From Bacteroidales bacterium UBA2712 (GTDB taxonomy: Bacteria > Bacteroidota > Bacteroidia > Bacteroidales > Paludibacteraceae): a stretch of DNA of 64,000 nucleotides. A program made the position numbers and the translations under genes. Where the stretch lies: assembly GCA_002354055.1 (NCBI GenBank), contig DEKW01000020.1:95124-159123 (forward strand). Direction: 5' to 3'. The notes under the pieces were generated by a model, which was not told where the DNA came from, did not search any database, and worked only from the letters and a program-made list of their open reading frames with translations. This document shows positions 17,692 through 26,233 of the stretch, piece after piece. Positions within the stretch are counted from its first letter, which is position 1; every line of letters begins with the position of its first letter.

Positions 17692-18766
17692 TATTAACGA
17701 GCATGCCACAGGCAGCAAGAATATCTTCTCCGCGGGAACGACGGATAGTAGTAGTGATGCCGTTAGCGGTCAGGTAATCTCGCAACCACTCCATCTGTTT
17801 CTCATTGGAAGCCGGAAAATGCCGACTTTCTTTATTCGTGGTTGCAACCTCCTCCACACCTTCATGGAACCGAATGAGATTGATGCGGCAAGGCAAACCT
17901 CGTAAGAGCCGAATCAATTCTTTCGCGTGACGAGGGGTGTCATTCTGTCCTGCCCAGCAGATATATTCAAAACTGACGCGTCGTTGATGCGCCCAATCGT
18001 AGTTCTTGAGCAGTTTCGCCACCTCAGTAATGGAAAATATCTTCTCTGCCGGCATAATTTCTGCGCGCTCTGCGAGGAAAGGATTATGCATCGAGACCGC
18101 GAGATGGCATTCGCTCTCTTCTATAAAGCGCTTCATCGCCGGAACGCCGACGGTCGATACGGTGATGCGCTTGGGCGACCACGCGCAGCCGTAAGGCGCC
18201 GTAAGTGGCTCTAAAGAACGAAGCACCTCGTCGATATTATCCATCGGTTCGCCTTCGCCCATAAAAACAAGATTACTGAGTGCCGAAAGTTGATGGCGGG
18301 CAGCTATGTCATCGATCTCAAAGACCTGATTAAGTATCTCCGCCGCAGAGAGATGGCCATGAAAGCCCAAAGTTCCGGTCATGCAGAACCGGCAGCCCAT
18401 CTTACAACCGACCTGAGTCGAGACACAAAGCGTTGCTCGGTCTTCTTCAGGAATATAGACCGTTTCGATAAAAAACCTTTCTGATGGCTGATGGCATATA
18501 GCTGATGGCTGAAAGCTTACTTCAAAGAGGTACTTGCGAGTGCCATCGGCACTGACCGCTTCACGTACAGGCGCATGACGACCGATGATATAGCTCGCCT
18601 TGAGTGCTTCACGGCCTTTGAGGGAGATATTCGTCATCTCATCGAAGGAACGCACGCGACGCACATAAAGCCACTCCGCCAACTGTTTGCCGGCGAACTT
18701 CTGCAGCCCCACAGCGAGGGCGACTTCTTGCAGTTCAGCTAATGTTTTTCCTAAGAGTGTCTCCAC
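17672..18766 (-). CDS. rlmN: Dual-specificity 23S rRNA/tRNA (adenine-C2) methyltransferase
   Basis: 364 residues. An N-terminal HhH-like domain (1-80) is followed by the radical SAM core with CKMGCRFCMTG (the CxxxCxxC cluster motif), GEPMDN, and the C-terminal conserved cysteine region (ILAACGML). RlmN methylates A2503 of 23S rRNA and A37 of some tRNAs. Residues about 83-98 (SFQPSAICHQPSERFF) are a repeat-encoded insert, since bases 18480-18515 are tandem GCTGATG heptamers. Its start codon directly abuts the mscS-like stop. Confidence 0.95.
   Translation of the reverse strand: METLLGKTLAELQEVALAVGLQKFAGKQLAEWLYVRRVRSFDEMTNISLKGREALKASYIIGRHAPVREAVSADGTRKYLFEVSFQPSAICHQPSERFFIETVYIPEEDRATLCVSTQVGCKMGCRFCMTGTLGFHGHLSAAEILNQVFEIDDIAARHQLSALSNLVFMGEGEPMDNIDEVLRSLEPLTAPYGCAWSPKRITVSTVGVPAMKRFIEESECHLAVSMHNPFLAERAEIMPAEKIFSITEVAKLLKNYDWAHQRRVSFEYICWAGQNDTPRHAKELIRLLRGLPCRINLIRFHEGVEEVATTNKESRHFPASNEKQMEWLRDYLTANGITTTIRRSRGEDILAACGMLVNSLTSER
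18480..18515. repeat. In-frame GCTGATG heptamers inside rlmN
   Basis: Units GCTGATG recur four times with a short interruption. They encode a peptide insert between two conserved strands of RlmN. Confidence 0.8.
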
Positions 18767-19780
18767 TTATTCATTATTAAGCATCGTGACATCCATATGC
18801 GGATAAGCGAAGGTGAAGCCTTGTGGCGGGAGTTCGGTATAGAACCGCTCCTGCAGGGCGAAGAAGACATCCCAGTAATCGTCCGCCCTTACCCACGCGC
18901 GCACCACAAAAGTGATATCGTTCTCATTCAGGCTCTTGAGCGCCACAAAGGGTGCAGGGATAGCGTCCATCCGGTAATTGACGGTCGAAAGCTGGTAAGC
19001 GGATATATTGAGTTCCTTATAGAGTTTCTTCATGTCAGTATCTTCCTGCAGAACGCGTTGTTCGGAGTTGACAATCGCAAGAATCGCCTCCTTGCATTTC
19101 GCTGCATCCACACCGTACGAGACGCTCACATTCCACTCCACACGCCTTAGCGGACGGCCGTTGAAGTTATTGATCACGCCGTTGGAGAGTGCACCATTCG
19201 GAAGAATCACCACACGGTTGTCTACCGTCAATATCTTCGTCGCCGTGATATTCACCTCAATCACCTTACCGGAAGTACCTTGCGCCTCAATGAAATCACC
19301 TGCTTTGAAAGGCTTGAAGGCGAGCAGCATAATACCTCCTGCGAAGTTCTGGACGGTCCCCGAGAGCGCCATACCGATTGCCATACCTCCGGCAGCCAAG
19401 AGAGCAGCCAGCGAAGTGGTGTTTACACCTAATGTACTGATGGTTATGACGACCAGAAGGACAGTCATGGAGATCGAGACAAACGAGGATACGAACGAAG
19501 CAATCGTCGGTTCGGTCTTACGACGCGCAAACACCCGATTGAGGATATTCTTCACCCACCGGATGAGTAACATTCCGATAACAAAAAACAGAAGAGCTGC
19601 CAAGACCTTGATTCCAAAGTGCAGCATCGACTCGCCAACTTCTTGCCAGAACGTTTGCGGGTCGTTCTTCGCGGTCTCAATCATCATCCGCGCACCGGCA
19701 CGGATGGAGTCCCGTTTGGCTTCTATCTCTTCGGGAGTCGGAGCGGTAGCCTGAAGAAAAATGAACAACAGAGGATTCAT
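18767..19780 (-). CDS. MscS-family mechanosensitive channel
   Basis: 337 residues: an N-terminal signal-like helix, a periplasmic helical stretch (about 20-55), then three membrane segments (about 58-82, 98-120, 125-155). The last is the glycine/alanine-rich pore helix (LAALLAAGGMAIGMALSG). The cytoplasmic beta domain has the conserved FIEAQGTSGKV and RVVILPNGAL. It relieves osmotic downshock. It sits directly upstream of rlmN without a gap. Confidence 0.92.
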   Translation of the reverse strand: MNPLLFIFLQATAPTPEEIEAKRDSIRAGARMMIETAKNDPQTFWQEVGESMLHFGIKVLAALLFFVIGMLLIRWVKNILNRVFARRKTEPTIASFVSSFVSISMTVLLVVITISTLGVNTTSLAALLAAGGMAIGMALSGTVQNFAGGIMLLAFKPFKAGDFIEAQGTSGKVIEVNITATKILTVDNRVVILPNGALSNGVINNFNGRPLRRVEWNVSVSYGVDAAKCKEAILAIVNSEQRVLQEDTDMKKLYKELNISAYQLSTVNYRMDAIPAPFVALKSLNENDITFVVRAWVRADDYWDVFFALQERFYTELPPQGFTFAYPHMDVTMLNNE

Positions 19781-19782
19781 AC

Positions 19783-20235
19783 TTATCGGATTCTATCAGC
19801 TGCACGCACGAGAGCCTCGTCCTTGAGGATGCGACGCGTAGCCATGAGGGTTAACACCATACAAATCAAAGGGAATGACGCCCAAGGAAGGATGTGCCAC
19901 TCTACACCCAACGCCAACTTTGCCTGCCATACATAAATCGCCAGCACGCCGTAGTAGCCCAAGCAGAGCATCGTGAGGAAGATATTCAGGCGCGCCTGAA
20001 GGATACGTTTCTTATAGAGAAAAATATCCACGAGCGCCAAAGCAGGAATAAGAATCGTCGTGAGGAGCAGTCCCCAGAGACCTTGCAGCGGTGCGCCACC
20101 TATGGCGCTCAGCTCGTATATTTGCAACTCTGCGGCTTCTTCCGGCGAGACCAATTGAAGCACCGGAAGCCAGATCAGAGCGATGCCTAAAGCCACGACG
20201 GCTAATAAATAAAGTGTCTGAATTCGTTGTATCAT
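19783..20235 (-). CDS. DUF4293-like four-helix membrane protein
   Basis: 150 residues starting MIQRIQTLYLLAVVALGIAL, the usual opening of the DUF4293 family found across Bacteroidetes. Four membrane helices (about 7-27, 50-75, 85-105, 113-133) and a short basic tail. Function unknown for the family. It overlaps the acetyltransferase stop by 4 bases (20232-20235) and is followed 2 bp later by the channel gene. Confidence 0.8.
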   Translation of the reverse strand: MIQRIQTLYLLAVVALGIALIWLPVLQLVSPEEAAELQIYELSAIGGAPLQGLWGLLLTTILIPALALVDIFLYKKRILQARLNIFLTMLCLGYYGVLAIYVWQAKLALGVEWHILPWASFPLICMVLTLMATRRILKDEALVRAADRIR

Positions 20236-20762
20236 TTCATTGCTTCTTCTAAAGTTTCACATTTATCTCCATGGGCGTTGACCCAGCCGATTTGTCTGGC
20301 GGGATTACCGACCATGAGGGCATAAGGCGGTACATCTTTGGTCACCACCGACCCTGCGCCAATAAGGCAGTATTCGCCGAGCGTGTGACCGCAAACAATC
20401 GTCGCGTTTGCGCCAACCGATGCTCCTTTTTTAATGATCGTCTGGCGGTACTCGTCCTTGCGGCTCACCGCTGCACGGGGGTTGATGACGTTCGTGAAGA
20501 CCATCGACGGGCCGAGGAACACATCGTCCTCGCACCGCACGCCGGTATAGACAGAGACGTTATTCTGGATCTTACAGTTACGACCGAGTACTACGTCGGG
20601 TGAGATCACCACGTTCTGACCGATATTACAATCTTCGCCGATAACACAACCGGACATGATATGGCTGAAATGCCAGATCTTCGTACCCTTGCCTATTTGG
20701 CATCCTTCGTCCACATAGGACGACTCATGGATAAAATAATTTACCATTTGGTCATTTACCAT
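20232..20762 (-). CDS. WbpD/WlbB-like sugar N-acetyltransferase
   Basis: 176 residues of left-handed beta-helix hexapeptide repeats (IGKGTKIWHFSHI, IGEDCNIGQNVVI). They carry the family signature NPRAAVSRKDEYRQTIIKKG and the C-terminal MVGNPARQIGWV. This matches acyltransferases that acetylate the 3-amino group of UDP-2-acetamido-3-amino sugars for O-antigen. The start is uncertain. The first residues (MVNDQMVN) come from a TTACCATTTGGTC-type repeat, and the real N-terminus may be the second Met before YFIHESSYVDEG. No other O-antigen genes are nearby. Confidence 0.85.
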   Translation of the reverse strand: MVNDQMVNYFIHESSYVDEGCQIGKGTKIWHFSHIMSGCVIGEDCNIGQNVVISPDVVLGRNCKIQNNVSVYTGVRCEDDVFLGPSMVFTNVINPRAAVSRKDEYRQTIIKKGASVGANATIVCGHTLGEYCLIGAGSVVTKDVPPYALMVGNPARQIGWVNAHGDKCETLEEAMK

Positions 20763-20773
20763 GTATCATTTAT
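20740..20773. repeat. Tandem ATTTACC/ATTTGGTC repeat at an acetyltransferase start
   Basis: Units ATTTACC, ATTTGGTC, ATTTACC and a decayed ATGTATC span the start codon region. The same repeat occurs at 22200-22237, 43366-43397 and near 11811-11868. Confidence 0.75.
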
Positions 20774-22201
20774 TTAAAAGAAGAGTTTCAAAATATCATT
20801 TCCATTCGCGAAGATCAAGAGTGCCAACAAGAGCCAGAAACCGATCTCGTTCGCCCGCTCGAGGAACTTATCGCTGGGCTTATGCCGCGTGATAATCTCT
20901 ACCAGCAGGAAGAGGATGTATCCGCCATCGAGCGCAGGGATCGGCAGGAAGTTCATGAACGCCAGAATGATGCTCAAGAAGGCCGTCATGTGCCAGAACA
21001 AGTACCAGCTCCATACGGACGGGAACATCGAACCGATGGCTCCGAAGCCGCCGAGCGACTGCGCGCCCTCTTTGGTGAAGACGAGGCGGAACTGCTTGAC
21101 GTAACTCTCCAATATCTCCCATCCGTAACGGATACCTGCAGGGATGGATTGCAGGAACGTATAGGATGTATGCTCCATCTGCAGGTCGATGCGCGCCTGG
21201 ATGCCTAACATACATTGATCACCCAAGAAGACGCGGGCGGTCTGCAACTCGCCATTGCGGTAATAACCGACGGAGATGGAGTCGCAAGGATGCCGACGCA
21301 GCTCCTGCGACATCTCGTAATACGACGGTGTTGGCTGGTCTGCAACGGAAACGACGCTATCGCCTTTCTGGAGACCGGCATAGTACGCCGGAAAATCCGG
21401 AAGCACCGTGTCAATCACGCACGGGATCCACTCAGCAAGAAGCACAAAAGGCTGTTTCTGGTAGTTCTTATCCGCGCGTTTCTTCTCACGCTCCACGCGG
21501 TCGTACTCGTTCTGATACGCCAAGAGACGGTTTCCCAAATCTTCGCTCATCGTCAGAGCCACCGTGTCTTCGCCTCGAAGAACGACTACATCGCGCTTGC
21601 CTTCGATGATAAGCGCCTGGACGATGTCGCCGCGCAACTCCGGCTCTACACCGTTGATGGTCAAGATCTTATCTTTCTGCTGAAATCCTTCGTCCAGCAT
21701 GATCTGCGAGAAATACAATCCCTCCGTAGCGTTTCTGAGCGGCAGCGTGTCCGAGCCCCAATGCCAGAGAAGCATCGCGAAGATCACGAGAGCGCCGACG
21801 AAATTAACTAAAATACCTCCGAGGATGATGAGCAGTCGTTGCCAAGCCGGTTTGGAACGGAACTCCCACTCCTGCGGCTCGGCCGCCAAGTCATCCGTCG
21901 AGTGCGTCTCATCGACCATGCCGGCTATTGCACAATAGCCTCCGAAAGGCAGCCATCCGATGCCCCACTCCGTGGTCTCGGGATGCGCCTCCCACTCCTT
22001 GTCTTCGTTCGGCGCAAAGAACTTGAAATGCCATTTTCCGTCGAACTTCTTTGCCCGAAAGAGGCTGATCCAAGGATTGAAGAACAGATAGAATTTCTCC
22101 ACGCGGACGTGGAAGATCTTTGCGAACGTAAAATGCCCCAACTCGTGTATCAACACGAGAAACGAAAGGGCGAGTATCAATTGAATTGCTTGTATCATCA
22201 A
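20774..22201 (-). CDS. rseP: RIP zinc metalloprotease RseP
   Basis: 475 residues. The first membrane helix carries HELGH (19-23), the zinc-binding glutamate site of site-2 proteases. Further parts are a large insertion (about 50-110), PDZ-like domains (about 200-345, with FPAYYAGLQKGDSVVSVA), and C-terminal membrane helices with NFLPIPALDGGYILF. It cleaves membrane-embedded anti-sigma factors and leftover signal peptides. It lies 16 bp after dxr, a common neighbour in this phylum. Confidence 0.94.
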   Translation of the reverse strand: MMIQAIQLILALSFLVLIHELGHFTFAKIFHVRVEKFYLFFNPWISLFRAKKFDGKWHFKFFAPNEDKEWEAHPETTEWGIGWLPFGGYCAIAGMVDETHSTDDLAAEPQEWEFRSKPAWQRLLIILGGILVNFVGALVIFAMLLWHWGSDTLPLRNATEGLYFSQIMLDEGFQQKDKILTINGVEPELRGDIVQALIIEGKRDVVVLRGEDTVALTMSEDLGNRLLAYQNEYDRVEREKKRADKNYQKQPFVLLAEWIPCVIDTVLPDFPAYYAGLQKGDSVVSVADQPTPSYYEMSQELRRHPCDSISVGYYRNGELQTARVFLGDQCMLGIQARIDLQMEHTSYTFLQSIPAGIRYGWEILESYVKQFRLVFTKEGAQSLGGFGAIGSMFPSVWSWYLFWHMTAFLSIILAFMNFLPIPALDGGYILFLLVEIITRHKPSDKFLERANEIGFWLLLALLIFANGNDILKLFF

Positions 22202-22237
22202 ATCATTTACTATTTGGTCATTTACTATTTACCATTT
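22200..22237. repeat. Tandem ATTTACT/ATTTGGTC repeat between dxr and rseP
   Basis: Five alternating 7-8 nt units occupy the intergenic gap and the last dxr codons (EEMVNSK). Confidence 0.8.
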
Positions 22238-23381
22238 CTTCTGCGATTTTCCGGGCTTCGAGATCGGTTGCCACATAATCTTCGTACGTCGGTTTGGCGA
22301 TGAAGGCGGCCTTTGTCATGGTCTCGGAGATGATGTCGGACATCTGCAGGAAGCCGCAGCGGTTCTCTCGGAAAGCGAGGTTAGCCACCTCGTTTGCGGC
22401 ATTCAGGACACAGGGGATGTTTCCACCTCGGCGCATCGCTTCGTATGCCAGGCCGAGATTCGGGAAGCGTTCCAAGTCCGGTTTCTCAAACGTCAGGTTC
22501 TTGAGCGCAAAGAGATCCGCACGGGGAAAATCGCTTGCCAACCGTTCCGGGAAAGAGAGGGCGTATTGTATCGGCAGCCGCATGTCCGGTGCACCTAATT
22601 GTGCCTTGATAGCGCCATCGGTAAACTGAACCGCGGAATGTACAATCGACTGCGGATGAACGAGCACTTCGATCTTCTCCACCGGCACGCCGAAGAGCCA
22701 TTTGGCTTCGATGACTTCAAATCCTTTGTTCATCATCGAGGCGGAGTCGATCGTGATCTTCGCGCCCATCTCCCAATTCGGGTGTTTGAGTGCATCAGCT
22801 GCGGTAACGGTCTCCATCTGCTCGCGGGTAAACGTACGGAAAGGTCCGCCGGAAGCGGTCAGGAGGATCTTCTCTATCTCCGAGCGGTCTTCGCCTACAA
22901 GAGACTGGAAGATCGCGGAATGTTCGCTATCGACGGGGAGTATAGGTGCATGGTGTTGGACTGCCAGTTCACAGATGATCTCTCCGGCTACAACCAGCGT
23001 CTCTTTGTTCGCAAGCGCAATCGTCTTACCGGCTTTGATCGCTTCTATCGTGGGGCGCAGACCGGCATAGCCGACCATCGCAGCGACCACGATATCTACC
23101 GAACCCATCGTCACCACTTCCGCTATCGCGTCCGCGCCGGTCCATACCTTGCCTTCAAAGTGGATAGCCGAGAGCTGAGAGCTGAGAGCTTCGTACAGGC
23201 TCTCATCGGCGATGCAGACTACCTCCGGATGAAACTCCTTCGCCTGAGCGACCAACAGGTCAATACTCCTGTTAGCGCAGAGCGCGTACACGCCGTAACG
23301 CTCCGGATAAGCACGAACAACATCCAGTGTCTGGGTGCCTATCGAACCCGTCGAACCAAGGATACAAAGCTGCTTTACCAT
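22218..23381 (-). CDS. dxr: 1-deoxy-D-xylulose 5-phosphate reductoisomerase
   Basis: 387 residues. NADPH-binding GSTGSIGTQTLDV, then ALANKETLVVAGE, PVDSEHSAIFQ, LTASGGPF, and HPNWEMGAKITIDSASMMNK with the metal- and substrate-binding residues. It is the committed step of the MEP isoprenoid pathway. A three-unit GAGAGCT heptamer (23170-23190) is inserted in frame (EALSSQLSAIHFEGK). Its start overlaps the 3' end of the M23-like gene by 7 bases. Confidence 0.96.
   Translation of the reverse strand: MVKQLCILGSTGSIGTQTLDVVRAYPERYGVYALCANRSIDLLVAQAKEFHPEVVCIADESLYEALSSQLSAIHFEGKVWTGADAIAEVVTMGSVDIVVAAMVGYAGLRPTIEAIKAGKTIALANKETLVVAGEIICELAVQHHAPILPVDSEHSAIFQSLVGEDRSEIEKILLTASGGPFRTFTREQMETVTAADALKHPNWEMGAKITIDSASMMNKGFEVIEAKWLFGVPVEKIEVLVHPQSIVHSAVQFTDGAIKAQLGAPDMRLPIQYALSFPERLASDFPRADLFALKNLTFEKPDLERFPNLGLAYEAMRRGGNIPCVLNAANEVANLAFRENRCGFLQMSDIISETMTKAAFIAKPTYEDYVATDLEARKIAEEMVNSK
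23170..23190. repeat. In-frame GAGAGCT x3 inside dxr
   Basis: Exactly three perfect 7-nt units (21 nt, seven codons), so the reading frame is kept. Confidence 0.85.
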
Positions 23382-24184
23382 ACAATCACCTCCTCCGGGT
23401 TAACGAATTGTCCACCGTCCCATAACTCGATGGAGACATTCTTCTCGCCGTCCATGATTCCCAATGACTCGCCGCGTTCAACCATGGTGCCTTGGCTCTT
23501 GAGCACGCGGCTCACATGGCGGTAGATAGTGGTGAACGAGCCGTTCTGGAGAGCTATCAAATAGGTGTTATCCGCCAGCCGCTCCACAGACACCAAAGTG
23601 CCCCGGGTGGTCGCCATGACATTCTCTCCTTTGGTCGTGCGGACGGAGATACTATACTCATGCAGATCCGGCCGCGCAGATTGCTCTATCACGCCGCGCA
23701 CGGGGCGATAGAGCTGCCGTACGGTACGCGTCACCGTGTTGTCGAAGAGCATCAGCCGGTCTTTCTCTTTCTGCTCGTATTGCGCCTTGAAAGCCTCTGT
23801 CGCTTCGCTGCTCTGCGCTACCAACTGCGCCCGCTCCACACGTTGCAATGAGTCAAGGCTCTGCACGCTGTCGGTCTCAATATCTCCGGCTGTCAGTTGT
23901 TTGATGACATCGAGATAGCGGCGCTGAGTCGTCAGATCCGCCTGCAGGCTATCGACCCGCGCGGACTCCTGAACCAGCTGCTGACGCAGGCTCTCGCTAT
24001 AGCCAGGCAGGATGTTACGAATCGGCGTATAGACGATGAGGATCGACAGGAGCACAATGAGCGCCACAATCATGATTGTAATCATGCTGATCGCTCCCAA
24101 CAGACTTACGCGGATGTGAAACACCTCGTGCAATGTCCGGTCGTCCAGCATCGCCAAGCGATATTTATTTCTCTTACTTGCCAT
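23375..24184 (-). CDS. Membrane-anchored M23-like protein lacking catalytic residues
   Basis: 269 residues. A short basic cytosolic start, one membrane helix (about 27-52), a coiled-coil stretch (about 60-135) and a C-terminal LytM/M23-type beta domain (about 165-269). The middle histidine strand is recognisable (IYRHVSRV). The first HxxxD-type ligand and the final HxH are absent: the expected HLHFE position reads VSIELWDGG. By family knowledge such degenerate LytM proteins regulate amidases or divisome parts rather than cut peptidoglycan (inference). It overlaps dxr by 7 bp. Confidence 0.8.
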   Translation of the reverse strand: MASKRNKYRLAMLDDRTLHEVFHIRVSLLGAISMITIMIVALIVLLSILIVYTPIRNILPGYSESLRQQLVQESARVDSLQADLTTQRRYLDVIKQLTAGDIETDSVQSLDSLQRVERAQLVAQSSEATEAFKAQYEQKEKDRLMLFDNTVTRTVRQLYRPVRGVIEQSARPDLHEYSISVRTTKGENVMATTRGTLVSVERLADNTYLIALQNGSFTTIYRHVSRVLKSQGTMVERGESLGIMDGEKNVSIELWDGGQFVNPEEVIVW

Positions 24185-24190
24185 TAGTTC

Positions 24191-24222
24191 GAATTACGGG
24201 ATTACGTAATTACGGAATTACG
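24191..24222. repeat. Tandem AATTACG-type octamers
   Basis: Four imperfect units GAATTACG/GGATTACG/TAATTACG/GAATTACG between the fumarase stop and the M23-like gene, overlapping the fumarase stop at 24218. Confidence 0.8.
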
Positions 24223-25879
24223 AAAGGATAGTGCAGCCTGCGCAGGGCTTCAACTGCTTGAAGAAGTCATTGCCCTTGTCATCCACGAGGATGAATGCCG
24301 GGAAGTTCTCCACTTCAATCTTCCAGATGGCTTCCATACCGAGTTCCGGGTACTCGACACACTCGATGGACTTGATATTGTTCTGCGCCAGGATAGCTGC
24401 CGGACCACCGATCGAACCGAGGTAGAAGCCGCCGTGTTTCTGGCAAGCGTTAGTGACGTCGATGGAGCGGTTACCCTTTGCGAGCATGATCAGCGAACCG
24501 CCATGATCCTGGAACTCATCTACGTACGGATCCATACGTCCTGCCGTAGTCGGGCCCATCGAACCGCAAGCCATGCCTGCAGGAGTCTTCGCCGGACCGG
24601 CATAGTAAATCGGGTGGTTCTTGAGGTACTCCGGCATCGGTTCGCCTGCATCCAGACGCGCTTTGATCTTCGCGTGAGCGATGTCGCGGCCGACAATGAT
24701 AGTGCCGTTGAGGGAAAGACGCGTACCAATCGGGTATTTCGTCAGGATCGCGCAAACGTCCTTCATCGGCTGGTTGAGGTCGATACGTACTGCATCGCCT
24801 TCGCCCGCCTGACGCAGCTCCTCGGGAATGAGAGAAGCGGGGTTGTTATCCAGTTTCTCAATCCATATACCGTCTTTGTTGATCTTACATTTGATATTAC
24901 GGTCCGCCGAGCAGCTTACGCCCAAGCCAATCGGACAGCTGGCGCCGTGACGCGGCAGACGAACGACACGTACGTCGTGCGCCATGTACTTTCCGCCGAA
25001 CTGCGCGCCAAGACCGATCTTGTAGGCCTCCTGCAGCAGCTGTTTCTCCAACTCCACATCGCGGAAAGCACGACCTGTTTCGTCGCCCGTCGTCGGCAGC
25101 GAGTCGTAATAGTGGGTCGAAGCGAGTTTCACGGTCAGCAGGTTCTTCTCTGCCGAAGTGCCACCGATGACGATAGCGATGTGGTAAGGCGGACAAGCTG
25201 CCGTTCCGAGGGATTTCATCTTCTCTACAAGGAAAGGAATGAGCGTGCCGGGGTTCTGGATACGGGCTTTGGTCTCCTGATAGAGATAGGTCTTGTTCGC
25301 AGAACCGCCACCCTTGGTCACGCAAAGGAAACGGTACTCCATGCCTTCGGTTGCCTCCAGATCAATCTGCGCCGGCAGGTTGCATTTGGTATTCACCTCG
25401 TCGTACATATTGAGCGGCGCGTTCTGGCTGTAACGCAGATTGCACTCGGTATAGGTGTTATACACGCCACGGGAAAGTGCCTCTTTGTCCTCAAATCCAG
25501 TCCACACATGCTGTCCTTTCTCGCCATGGATGATAGCCGTTCCGGTATCCTGACACAGCGGCAGCTGGCCTTTGCAAGCCACTTCGGCGTTACGCAGGAA
25601 AGTGAGCGCTACGTATTTGTCGTTCGCCGAAGCCTCCGGGTCACGCAGGATTTTTGCCACCTGCTCGTTATGCGAGCGACGAAGCATAAAACTCACGTCA
25701 TGGAAAGCCTGCTGCGCCATGAGGGTCAATGCCTCCGGCTCAACCAGCAAAATCTGTTCCTTCTTATCCGAACCTTGAAAGCTGACTTCCGTAAGCCGCA
25801 CATGGTCTTTGGTCAGCAAATAATACTCAGTCTCGTCTTTTCCGAGCTGAAACATCGGTGCATATTTAAACTCTGCCAT
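24218..25879 (-). CDS. fumA: Class I (iron-sulfur) fumarate hydratase
   Basis: 553 residues, a single-chain class I fumarase with an N-terminal cluster-binding half and a C-terminal swivelling half. LPLCQDTGTAIIHGEKG, TKGGGSANKTYLYQ and GASCPIGLGVSC place the Fe-S cysteines. GPTTAGRMDPYVDEF and the terminal CAGCTIL belong to the beta half. It interconverts fumarate and malate in the oxygen-sensitive branch used for succinate formation. It is the first gene after a strong promoter at 25917-25948 and may be co-transcribed with the genes down to rlmN. Confidence 0.94.
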   Translation of the reverse strand: MAEFKYAPMFQLGKDETEYYLLTKDHVRLTEVSFQGSDKKEQILLVEPEALTLMAQQAFHDVSFMLRRSHNEQVAKILRDPEASANDKYVALTFLRNAEVACKGQLPLCQDTGTAIIHGEKGQHVWTGFEDKEALSRGVYNTYTECNLRYSQNAPLNMYDEVNTKCNLPAQIDLEATEGMEYRFLCVTKGGGSANKTYLYQETKARIQNPGTLIPFLVEKMKSLGTAACPPYHIAIVIGGTSAEKNLLTVKLASTHYYDSLPTTGDETGRAFRDVELEKQLLQEAYKIGLGAQFGGKYMAHDVRVVRLPRHGASCPIGLGVSCSADRNIKCKINKDGIWIEKLDNNPASLIPEELRQAGEGDAVRIDLNQPMKDVCAILTKYPIGTRLSLNGTIIVGRDIAHAKIKARLDAGEPMPEYLKNHPIYYAGPAKTPAGMACGSMGPTTAGRMDPYVDEFQDHGGSLIMLAKGNRSIDVTNACQKHGGFYLGSIGGPAAILAQNNIKSIECVEYPELGMEAIWKIEVENFPAFILVDDKGNDFFKQLKPCAGCTILS

Positions 25880-25916
25880 ATATAGATATTTTTAATTATC
25901 AATTAAAAAACGGCCA

Positions 25917-25948
25917 CAAAGGTACAACTTTTTTTTGACATATGCAAA
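25917..25948 (-). promoter_or_regulatory. Promoter of the fumarase gene
   Basis: Minus-strand TTTG (25945-25948), 20 nt, TACCTTTG (25917-25924). The spacer begins CATATG and has an A-tract. Confidence 0.8.
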
Positions 25949-26130
25949 TATGCGCGCATTTTTATCTGATTTTTAAGAGAAAATGGATGGGAGAAGGACA
26001 GGGCGTACTGCGGAGTAAGTGACTACGATTAGGGTACGTTATGGGTAGTACAATAACTAACGAATATCCAACGAATCACTAACTAATCACTAACGATTGG
26101 ACTATCGGTGGAGCTGATTTGAGCCGTGAA

Positions 26131-26151
26131 TAAAACTGATTTGAGTCAGTT
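26131..26151 (-). terminator. Terminator-like hairpin downstream of sbcC
   Basis: Minus strand AACTGA-CTCAAA-TCAGTT followed by TTATT. The rest of the 354-bp gap 25880-26233 holds the fumarase promoter, short CTAACGAAT-type repeats near 26046-26100, and one palindromic repeat element. Confidence 0.5.
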
Positions 26152-26170
26152 CCTATACAAAAAAAATGAC

Positions 26171-26216
26171 AGTGCAAATTTTTATACAAGCGGCATCCGA
26201 TGCCGGGGAAAAGAAG
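26171..26216. repeat. REP-like palindromic element, copy 1
   Basis: A short TGCA[A/T]TTTTTATA-type lead, then palindrome GGCATCCGATGCC, then GGGGAAAAGAAGAAG. Related copies lie at 30371-30420, 31448-31495 and 32034-32089. The palindrome core differs between copies but mostly stays self-complementary. Confidence 0.7.
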
Positions 26217-26233
26217 AAGAATAAATAGGTTAC

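Noticed and set aside
22599..23525. 308-codon plus-strand frame opposite dxr
   Set aside because: Shadow of a core metabolic gene; no protein features.
24434..25885. 483-codon plus-strand frame opposite fumarase
   Set aside because: Antisense to a fully conserved enzyme, with no start signals or family features.
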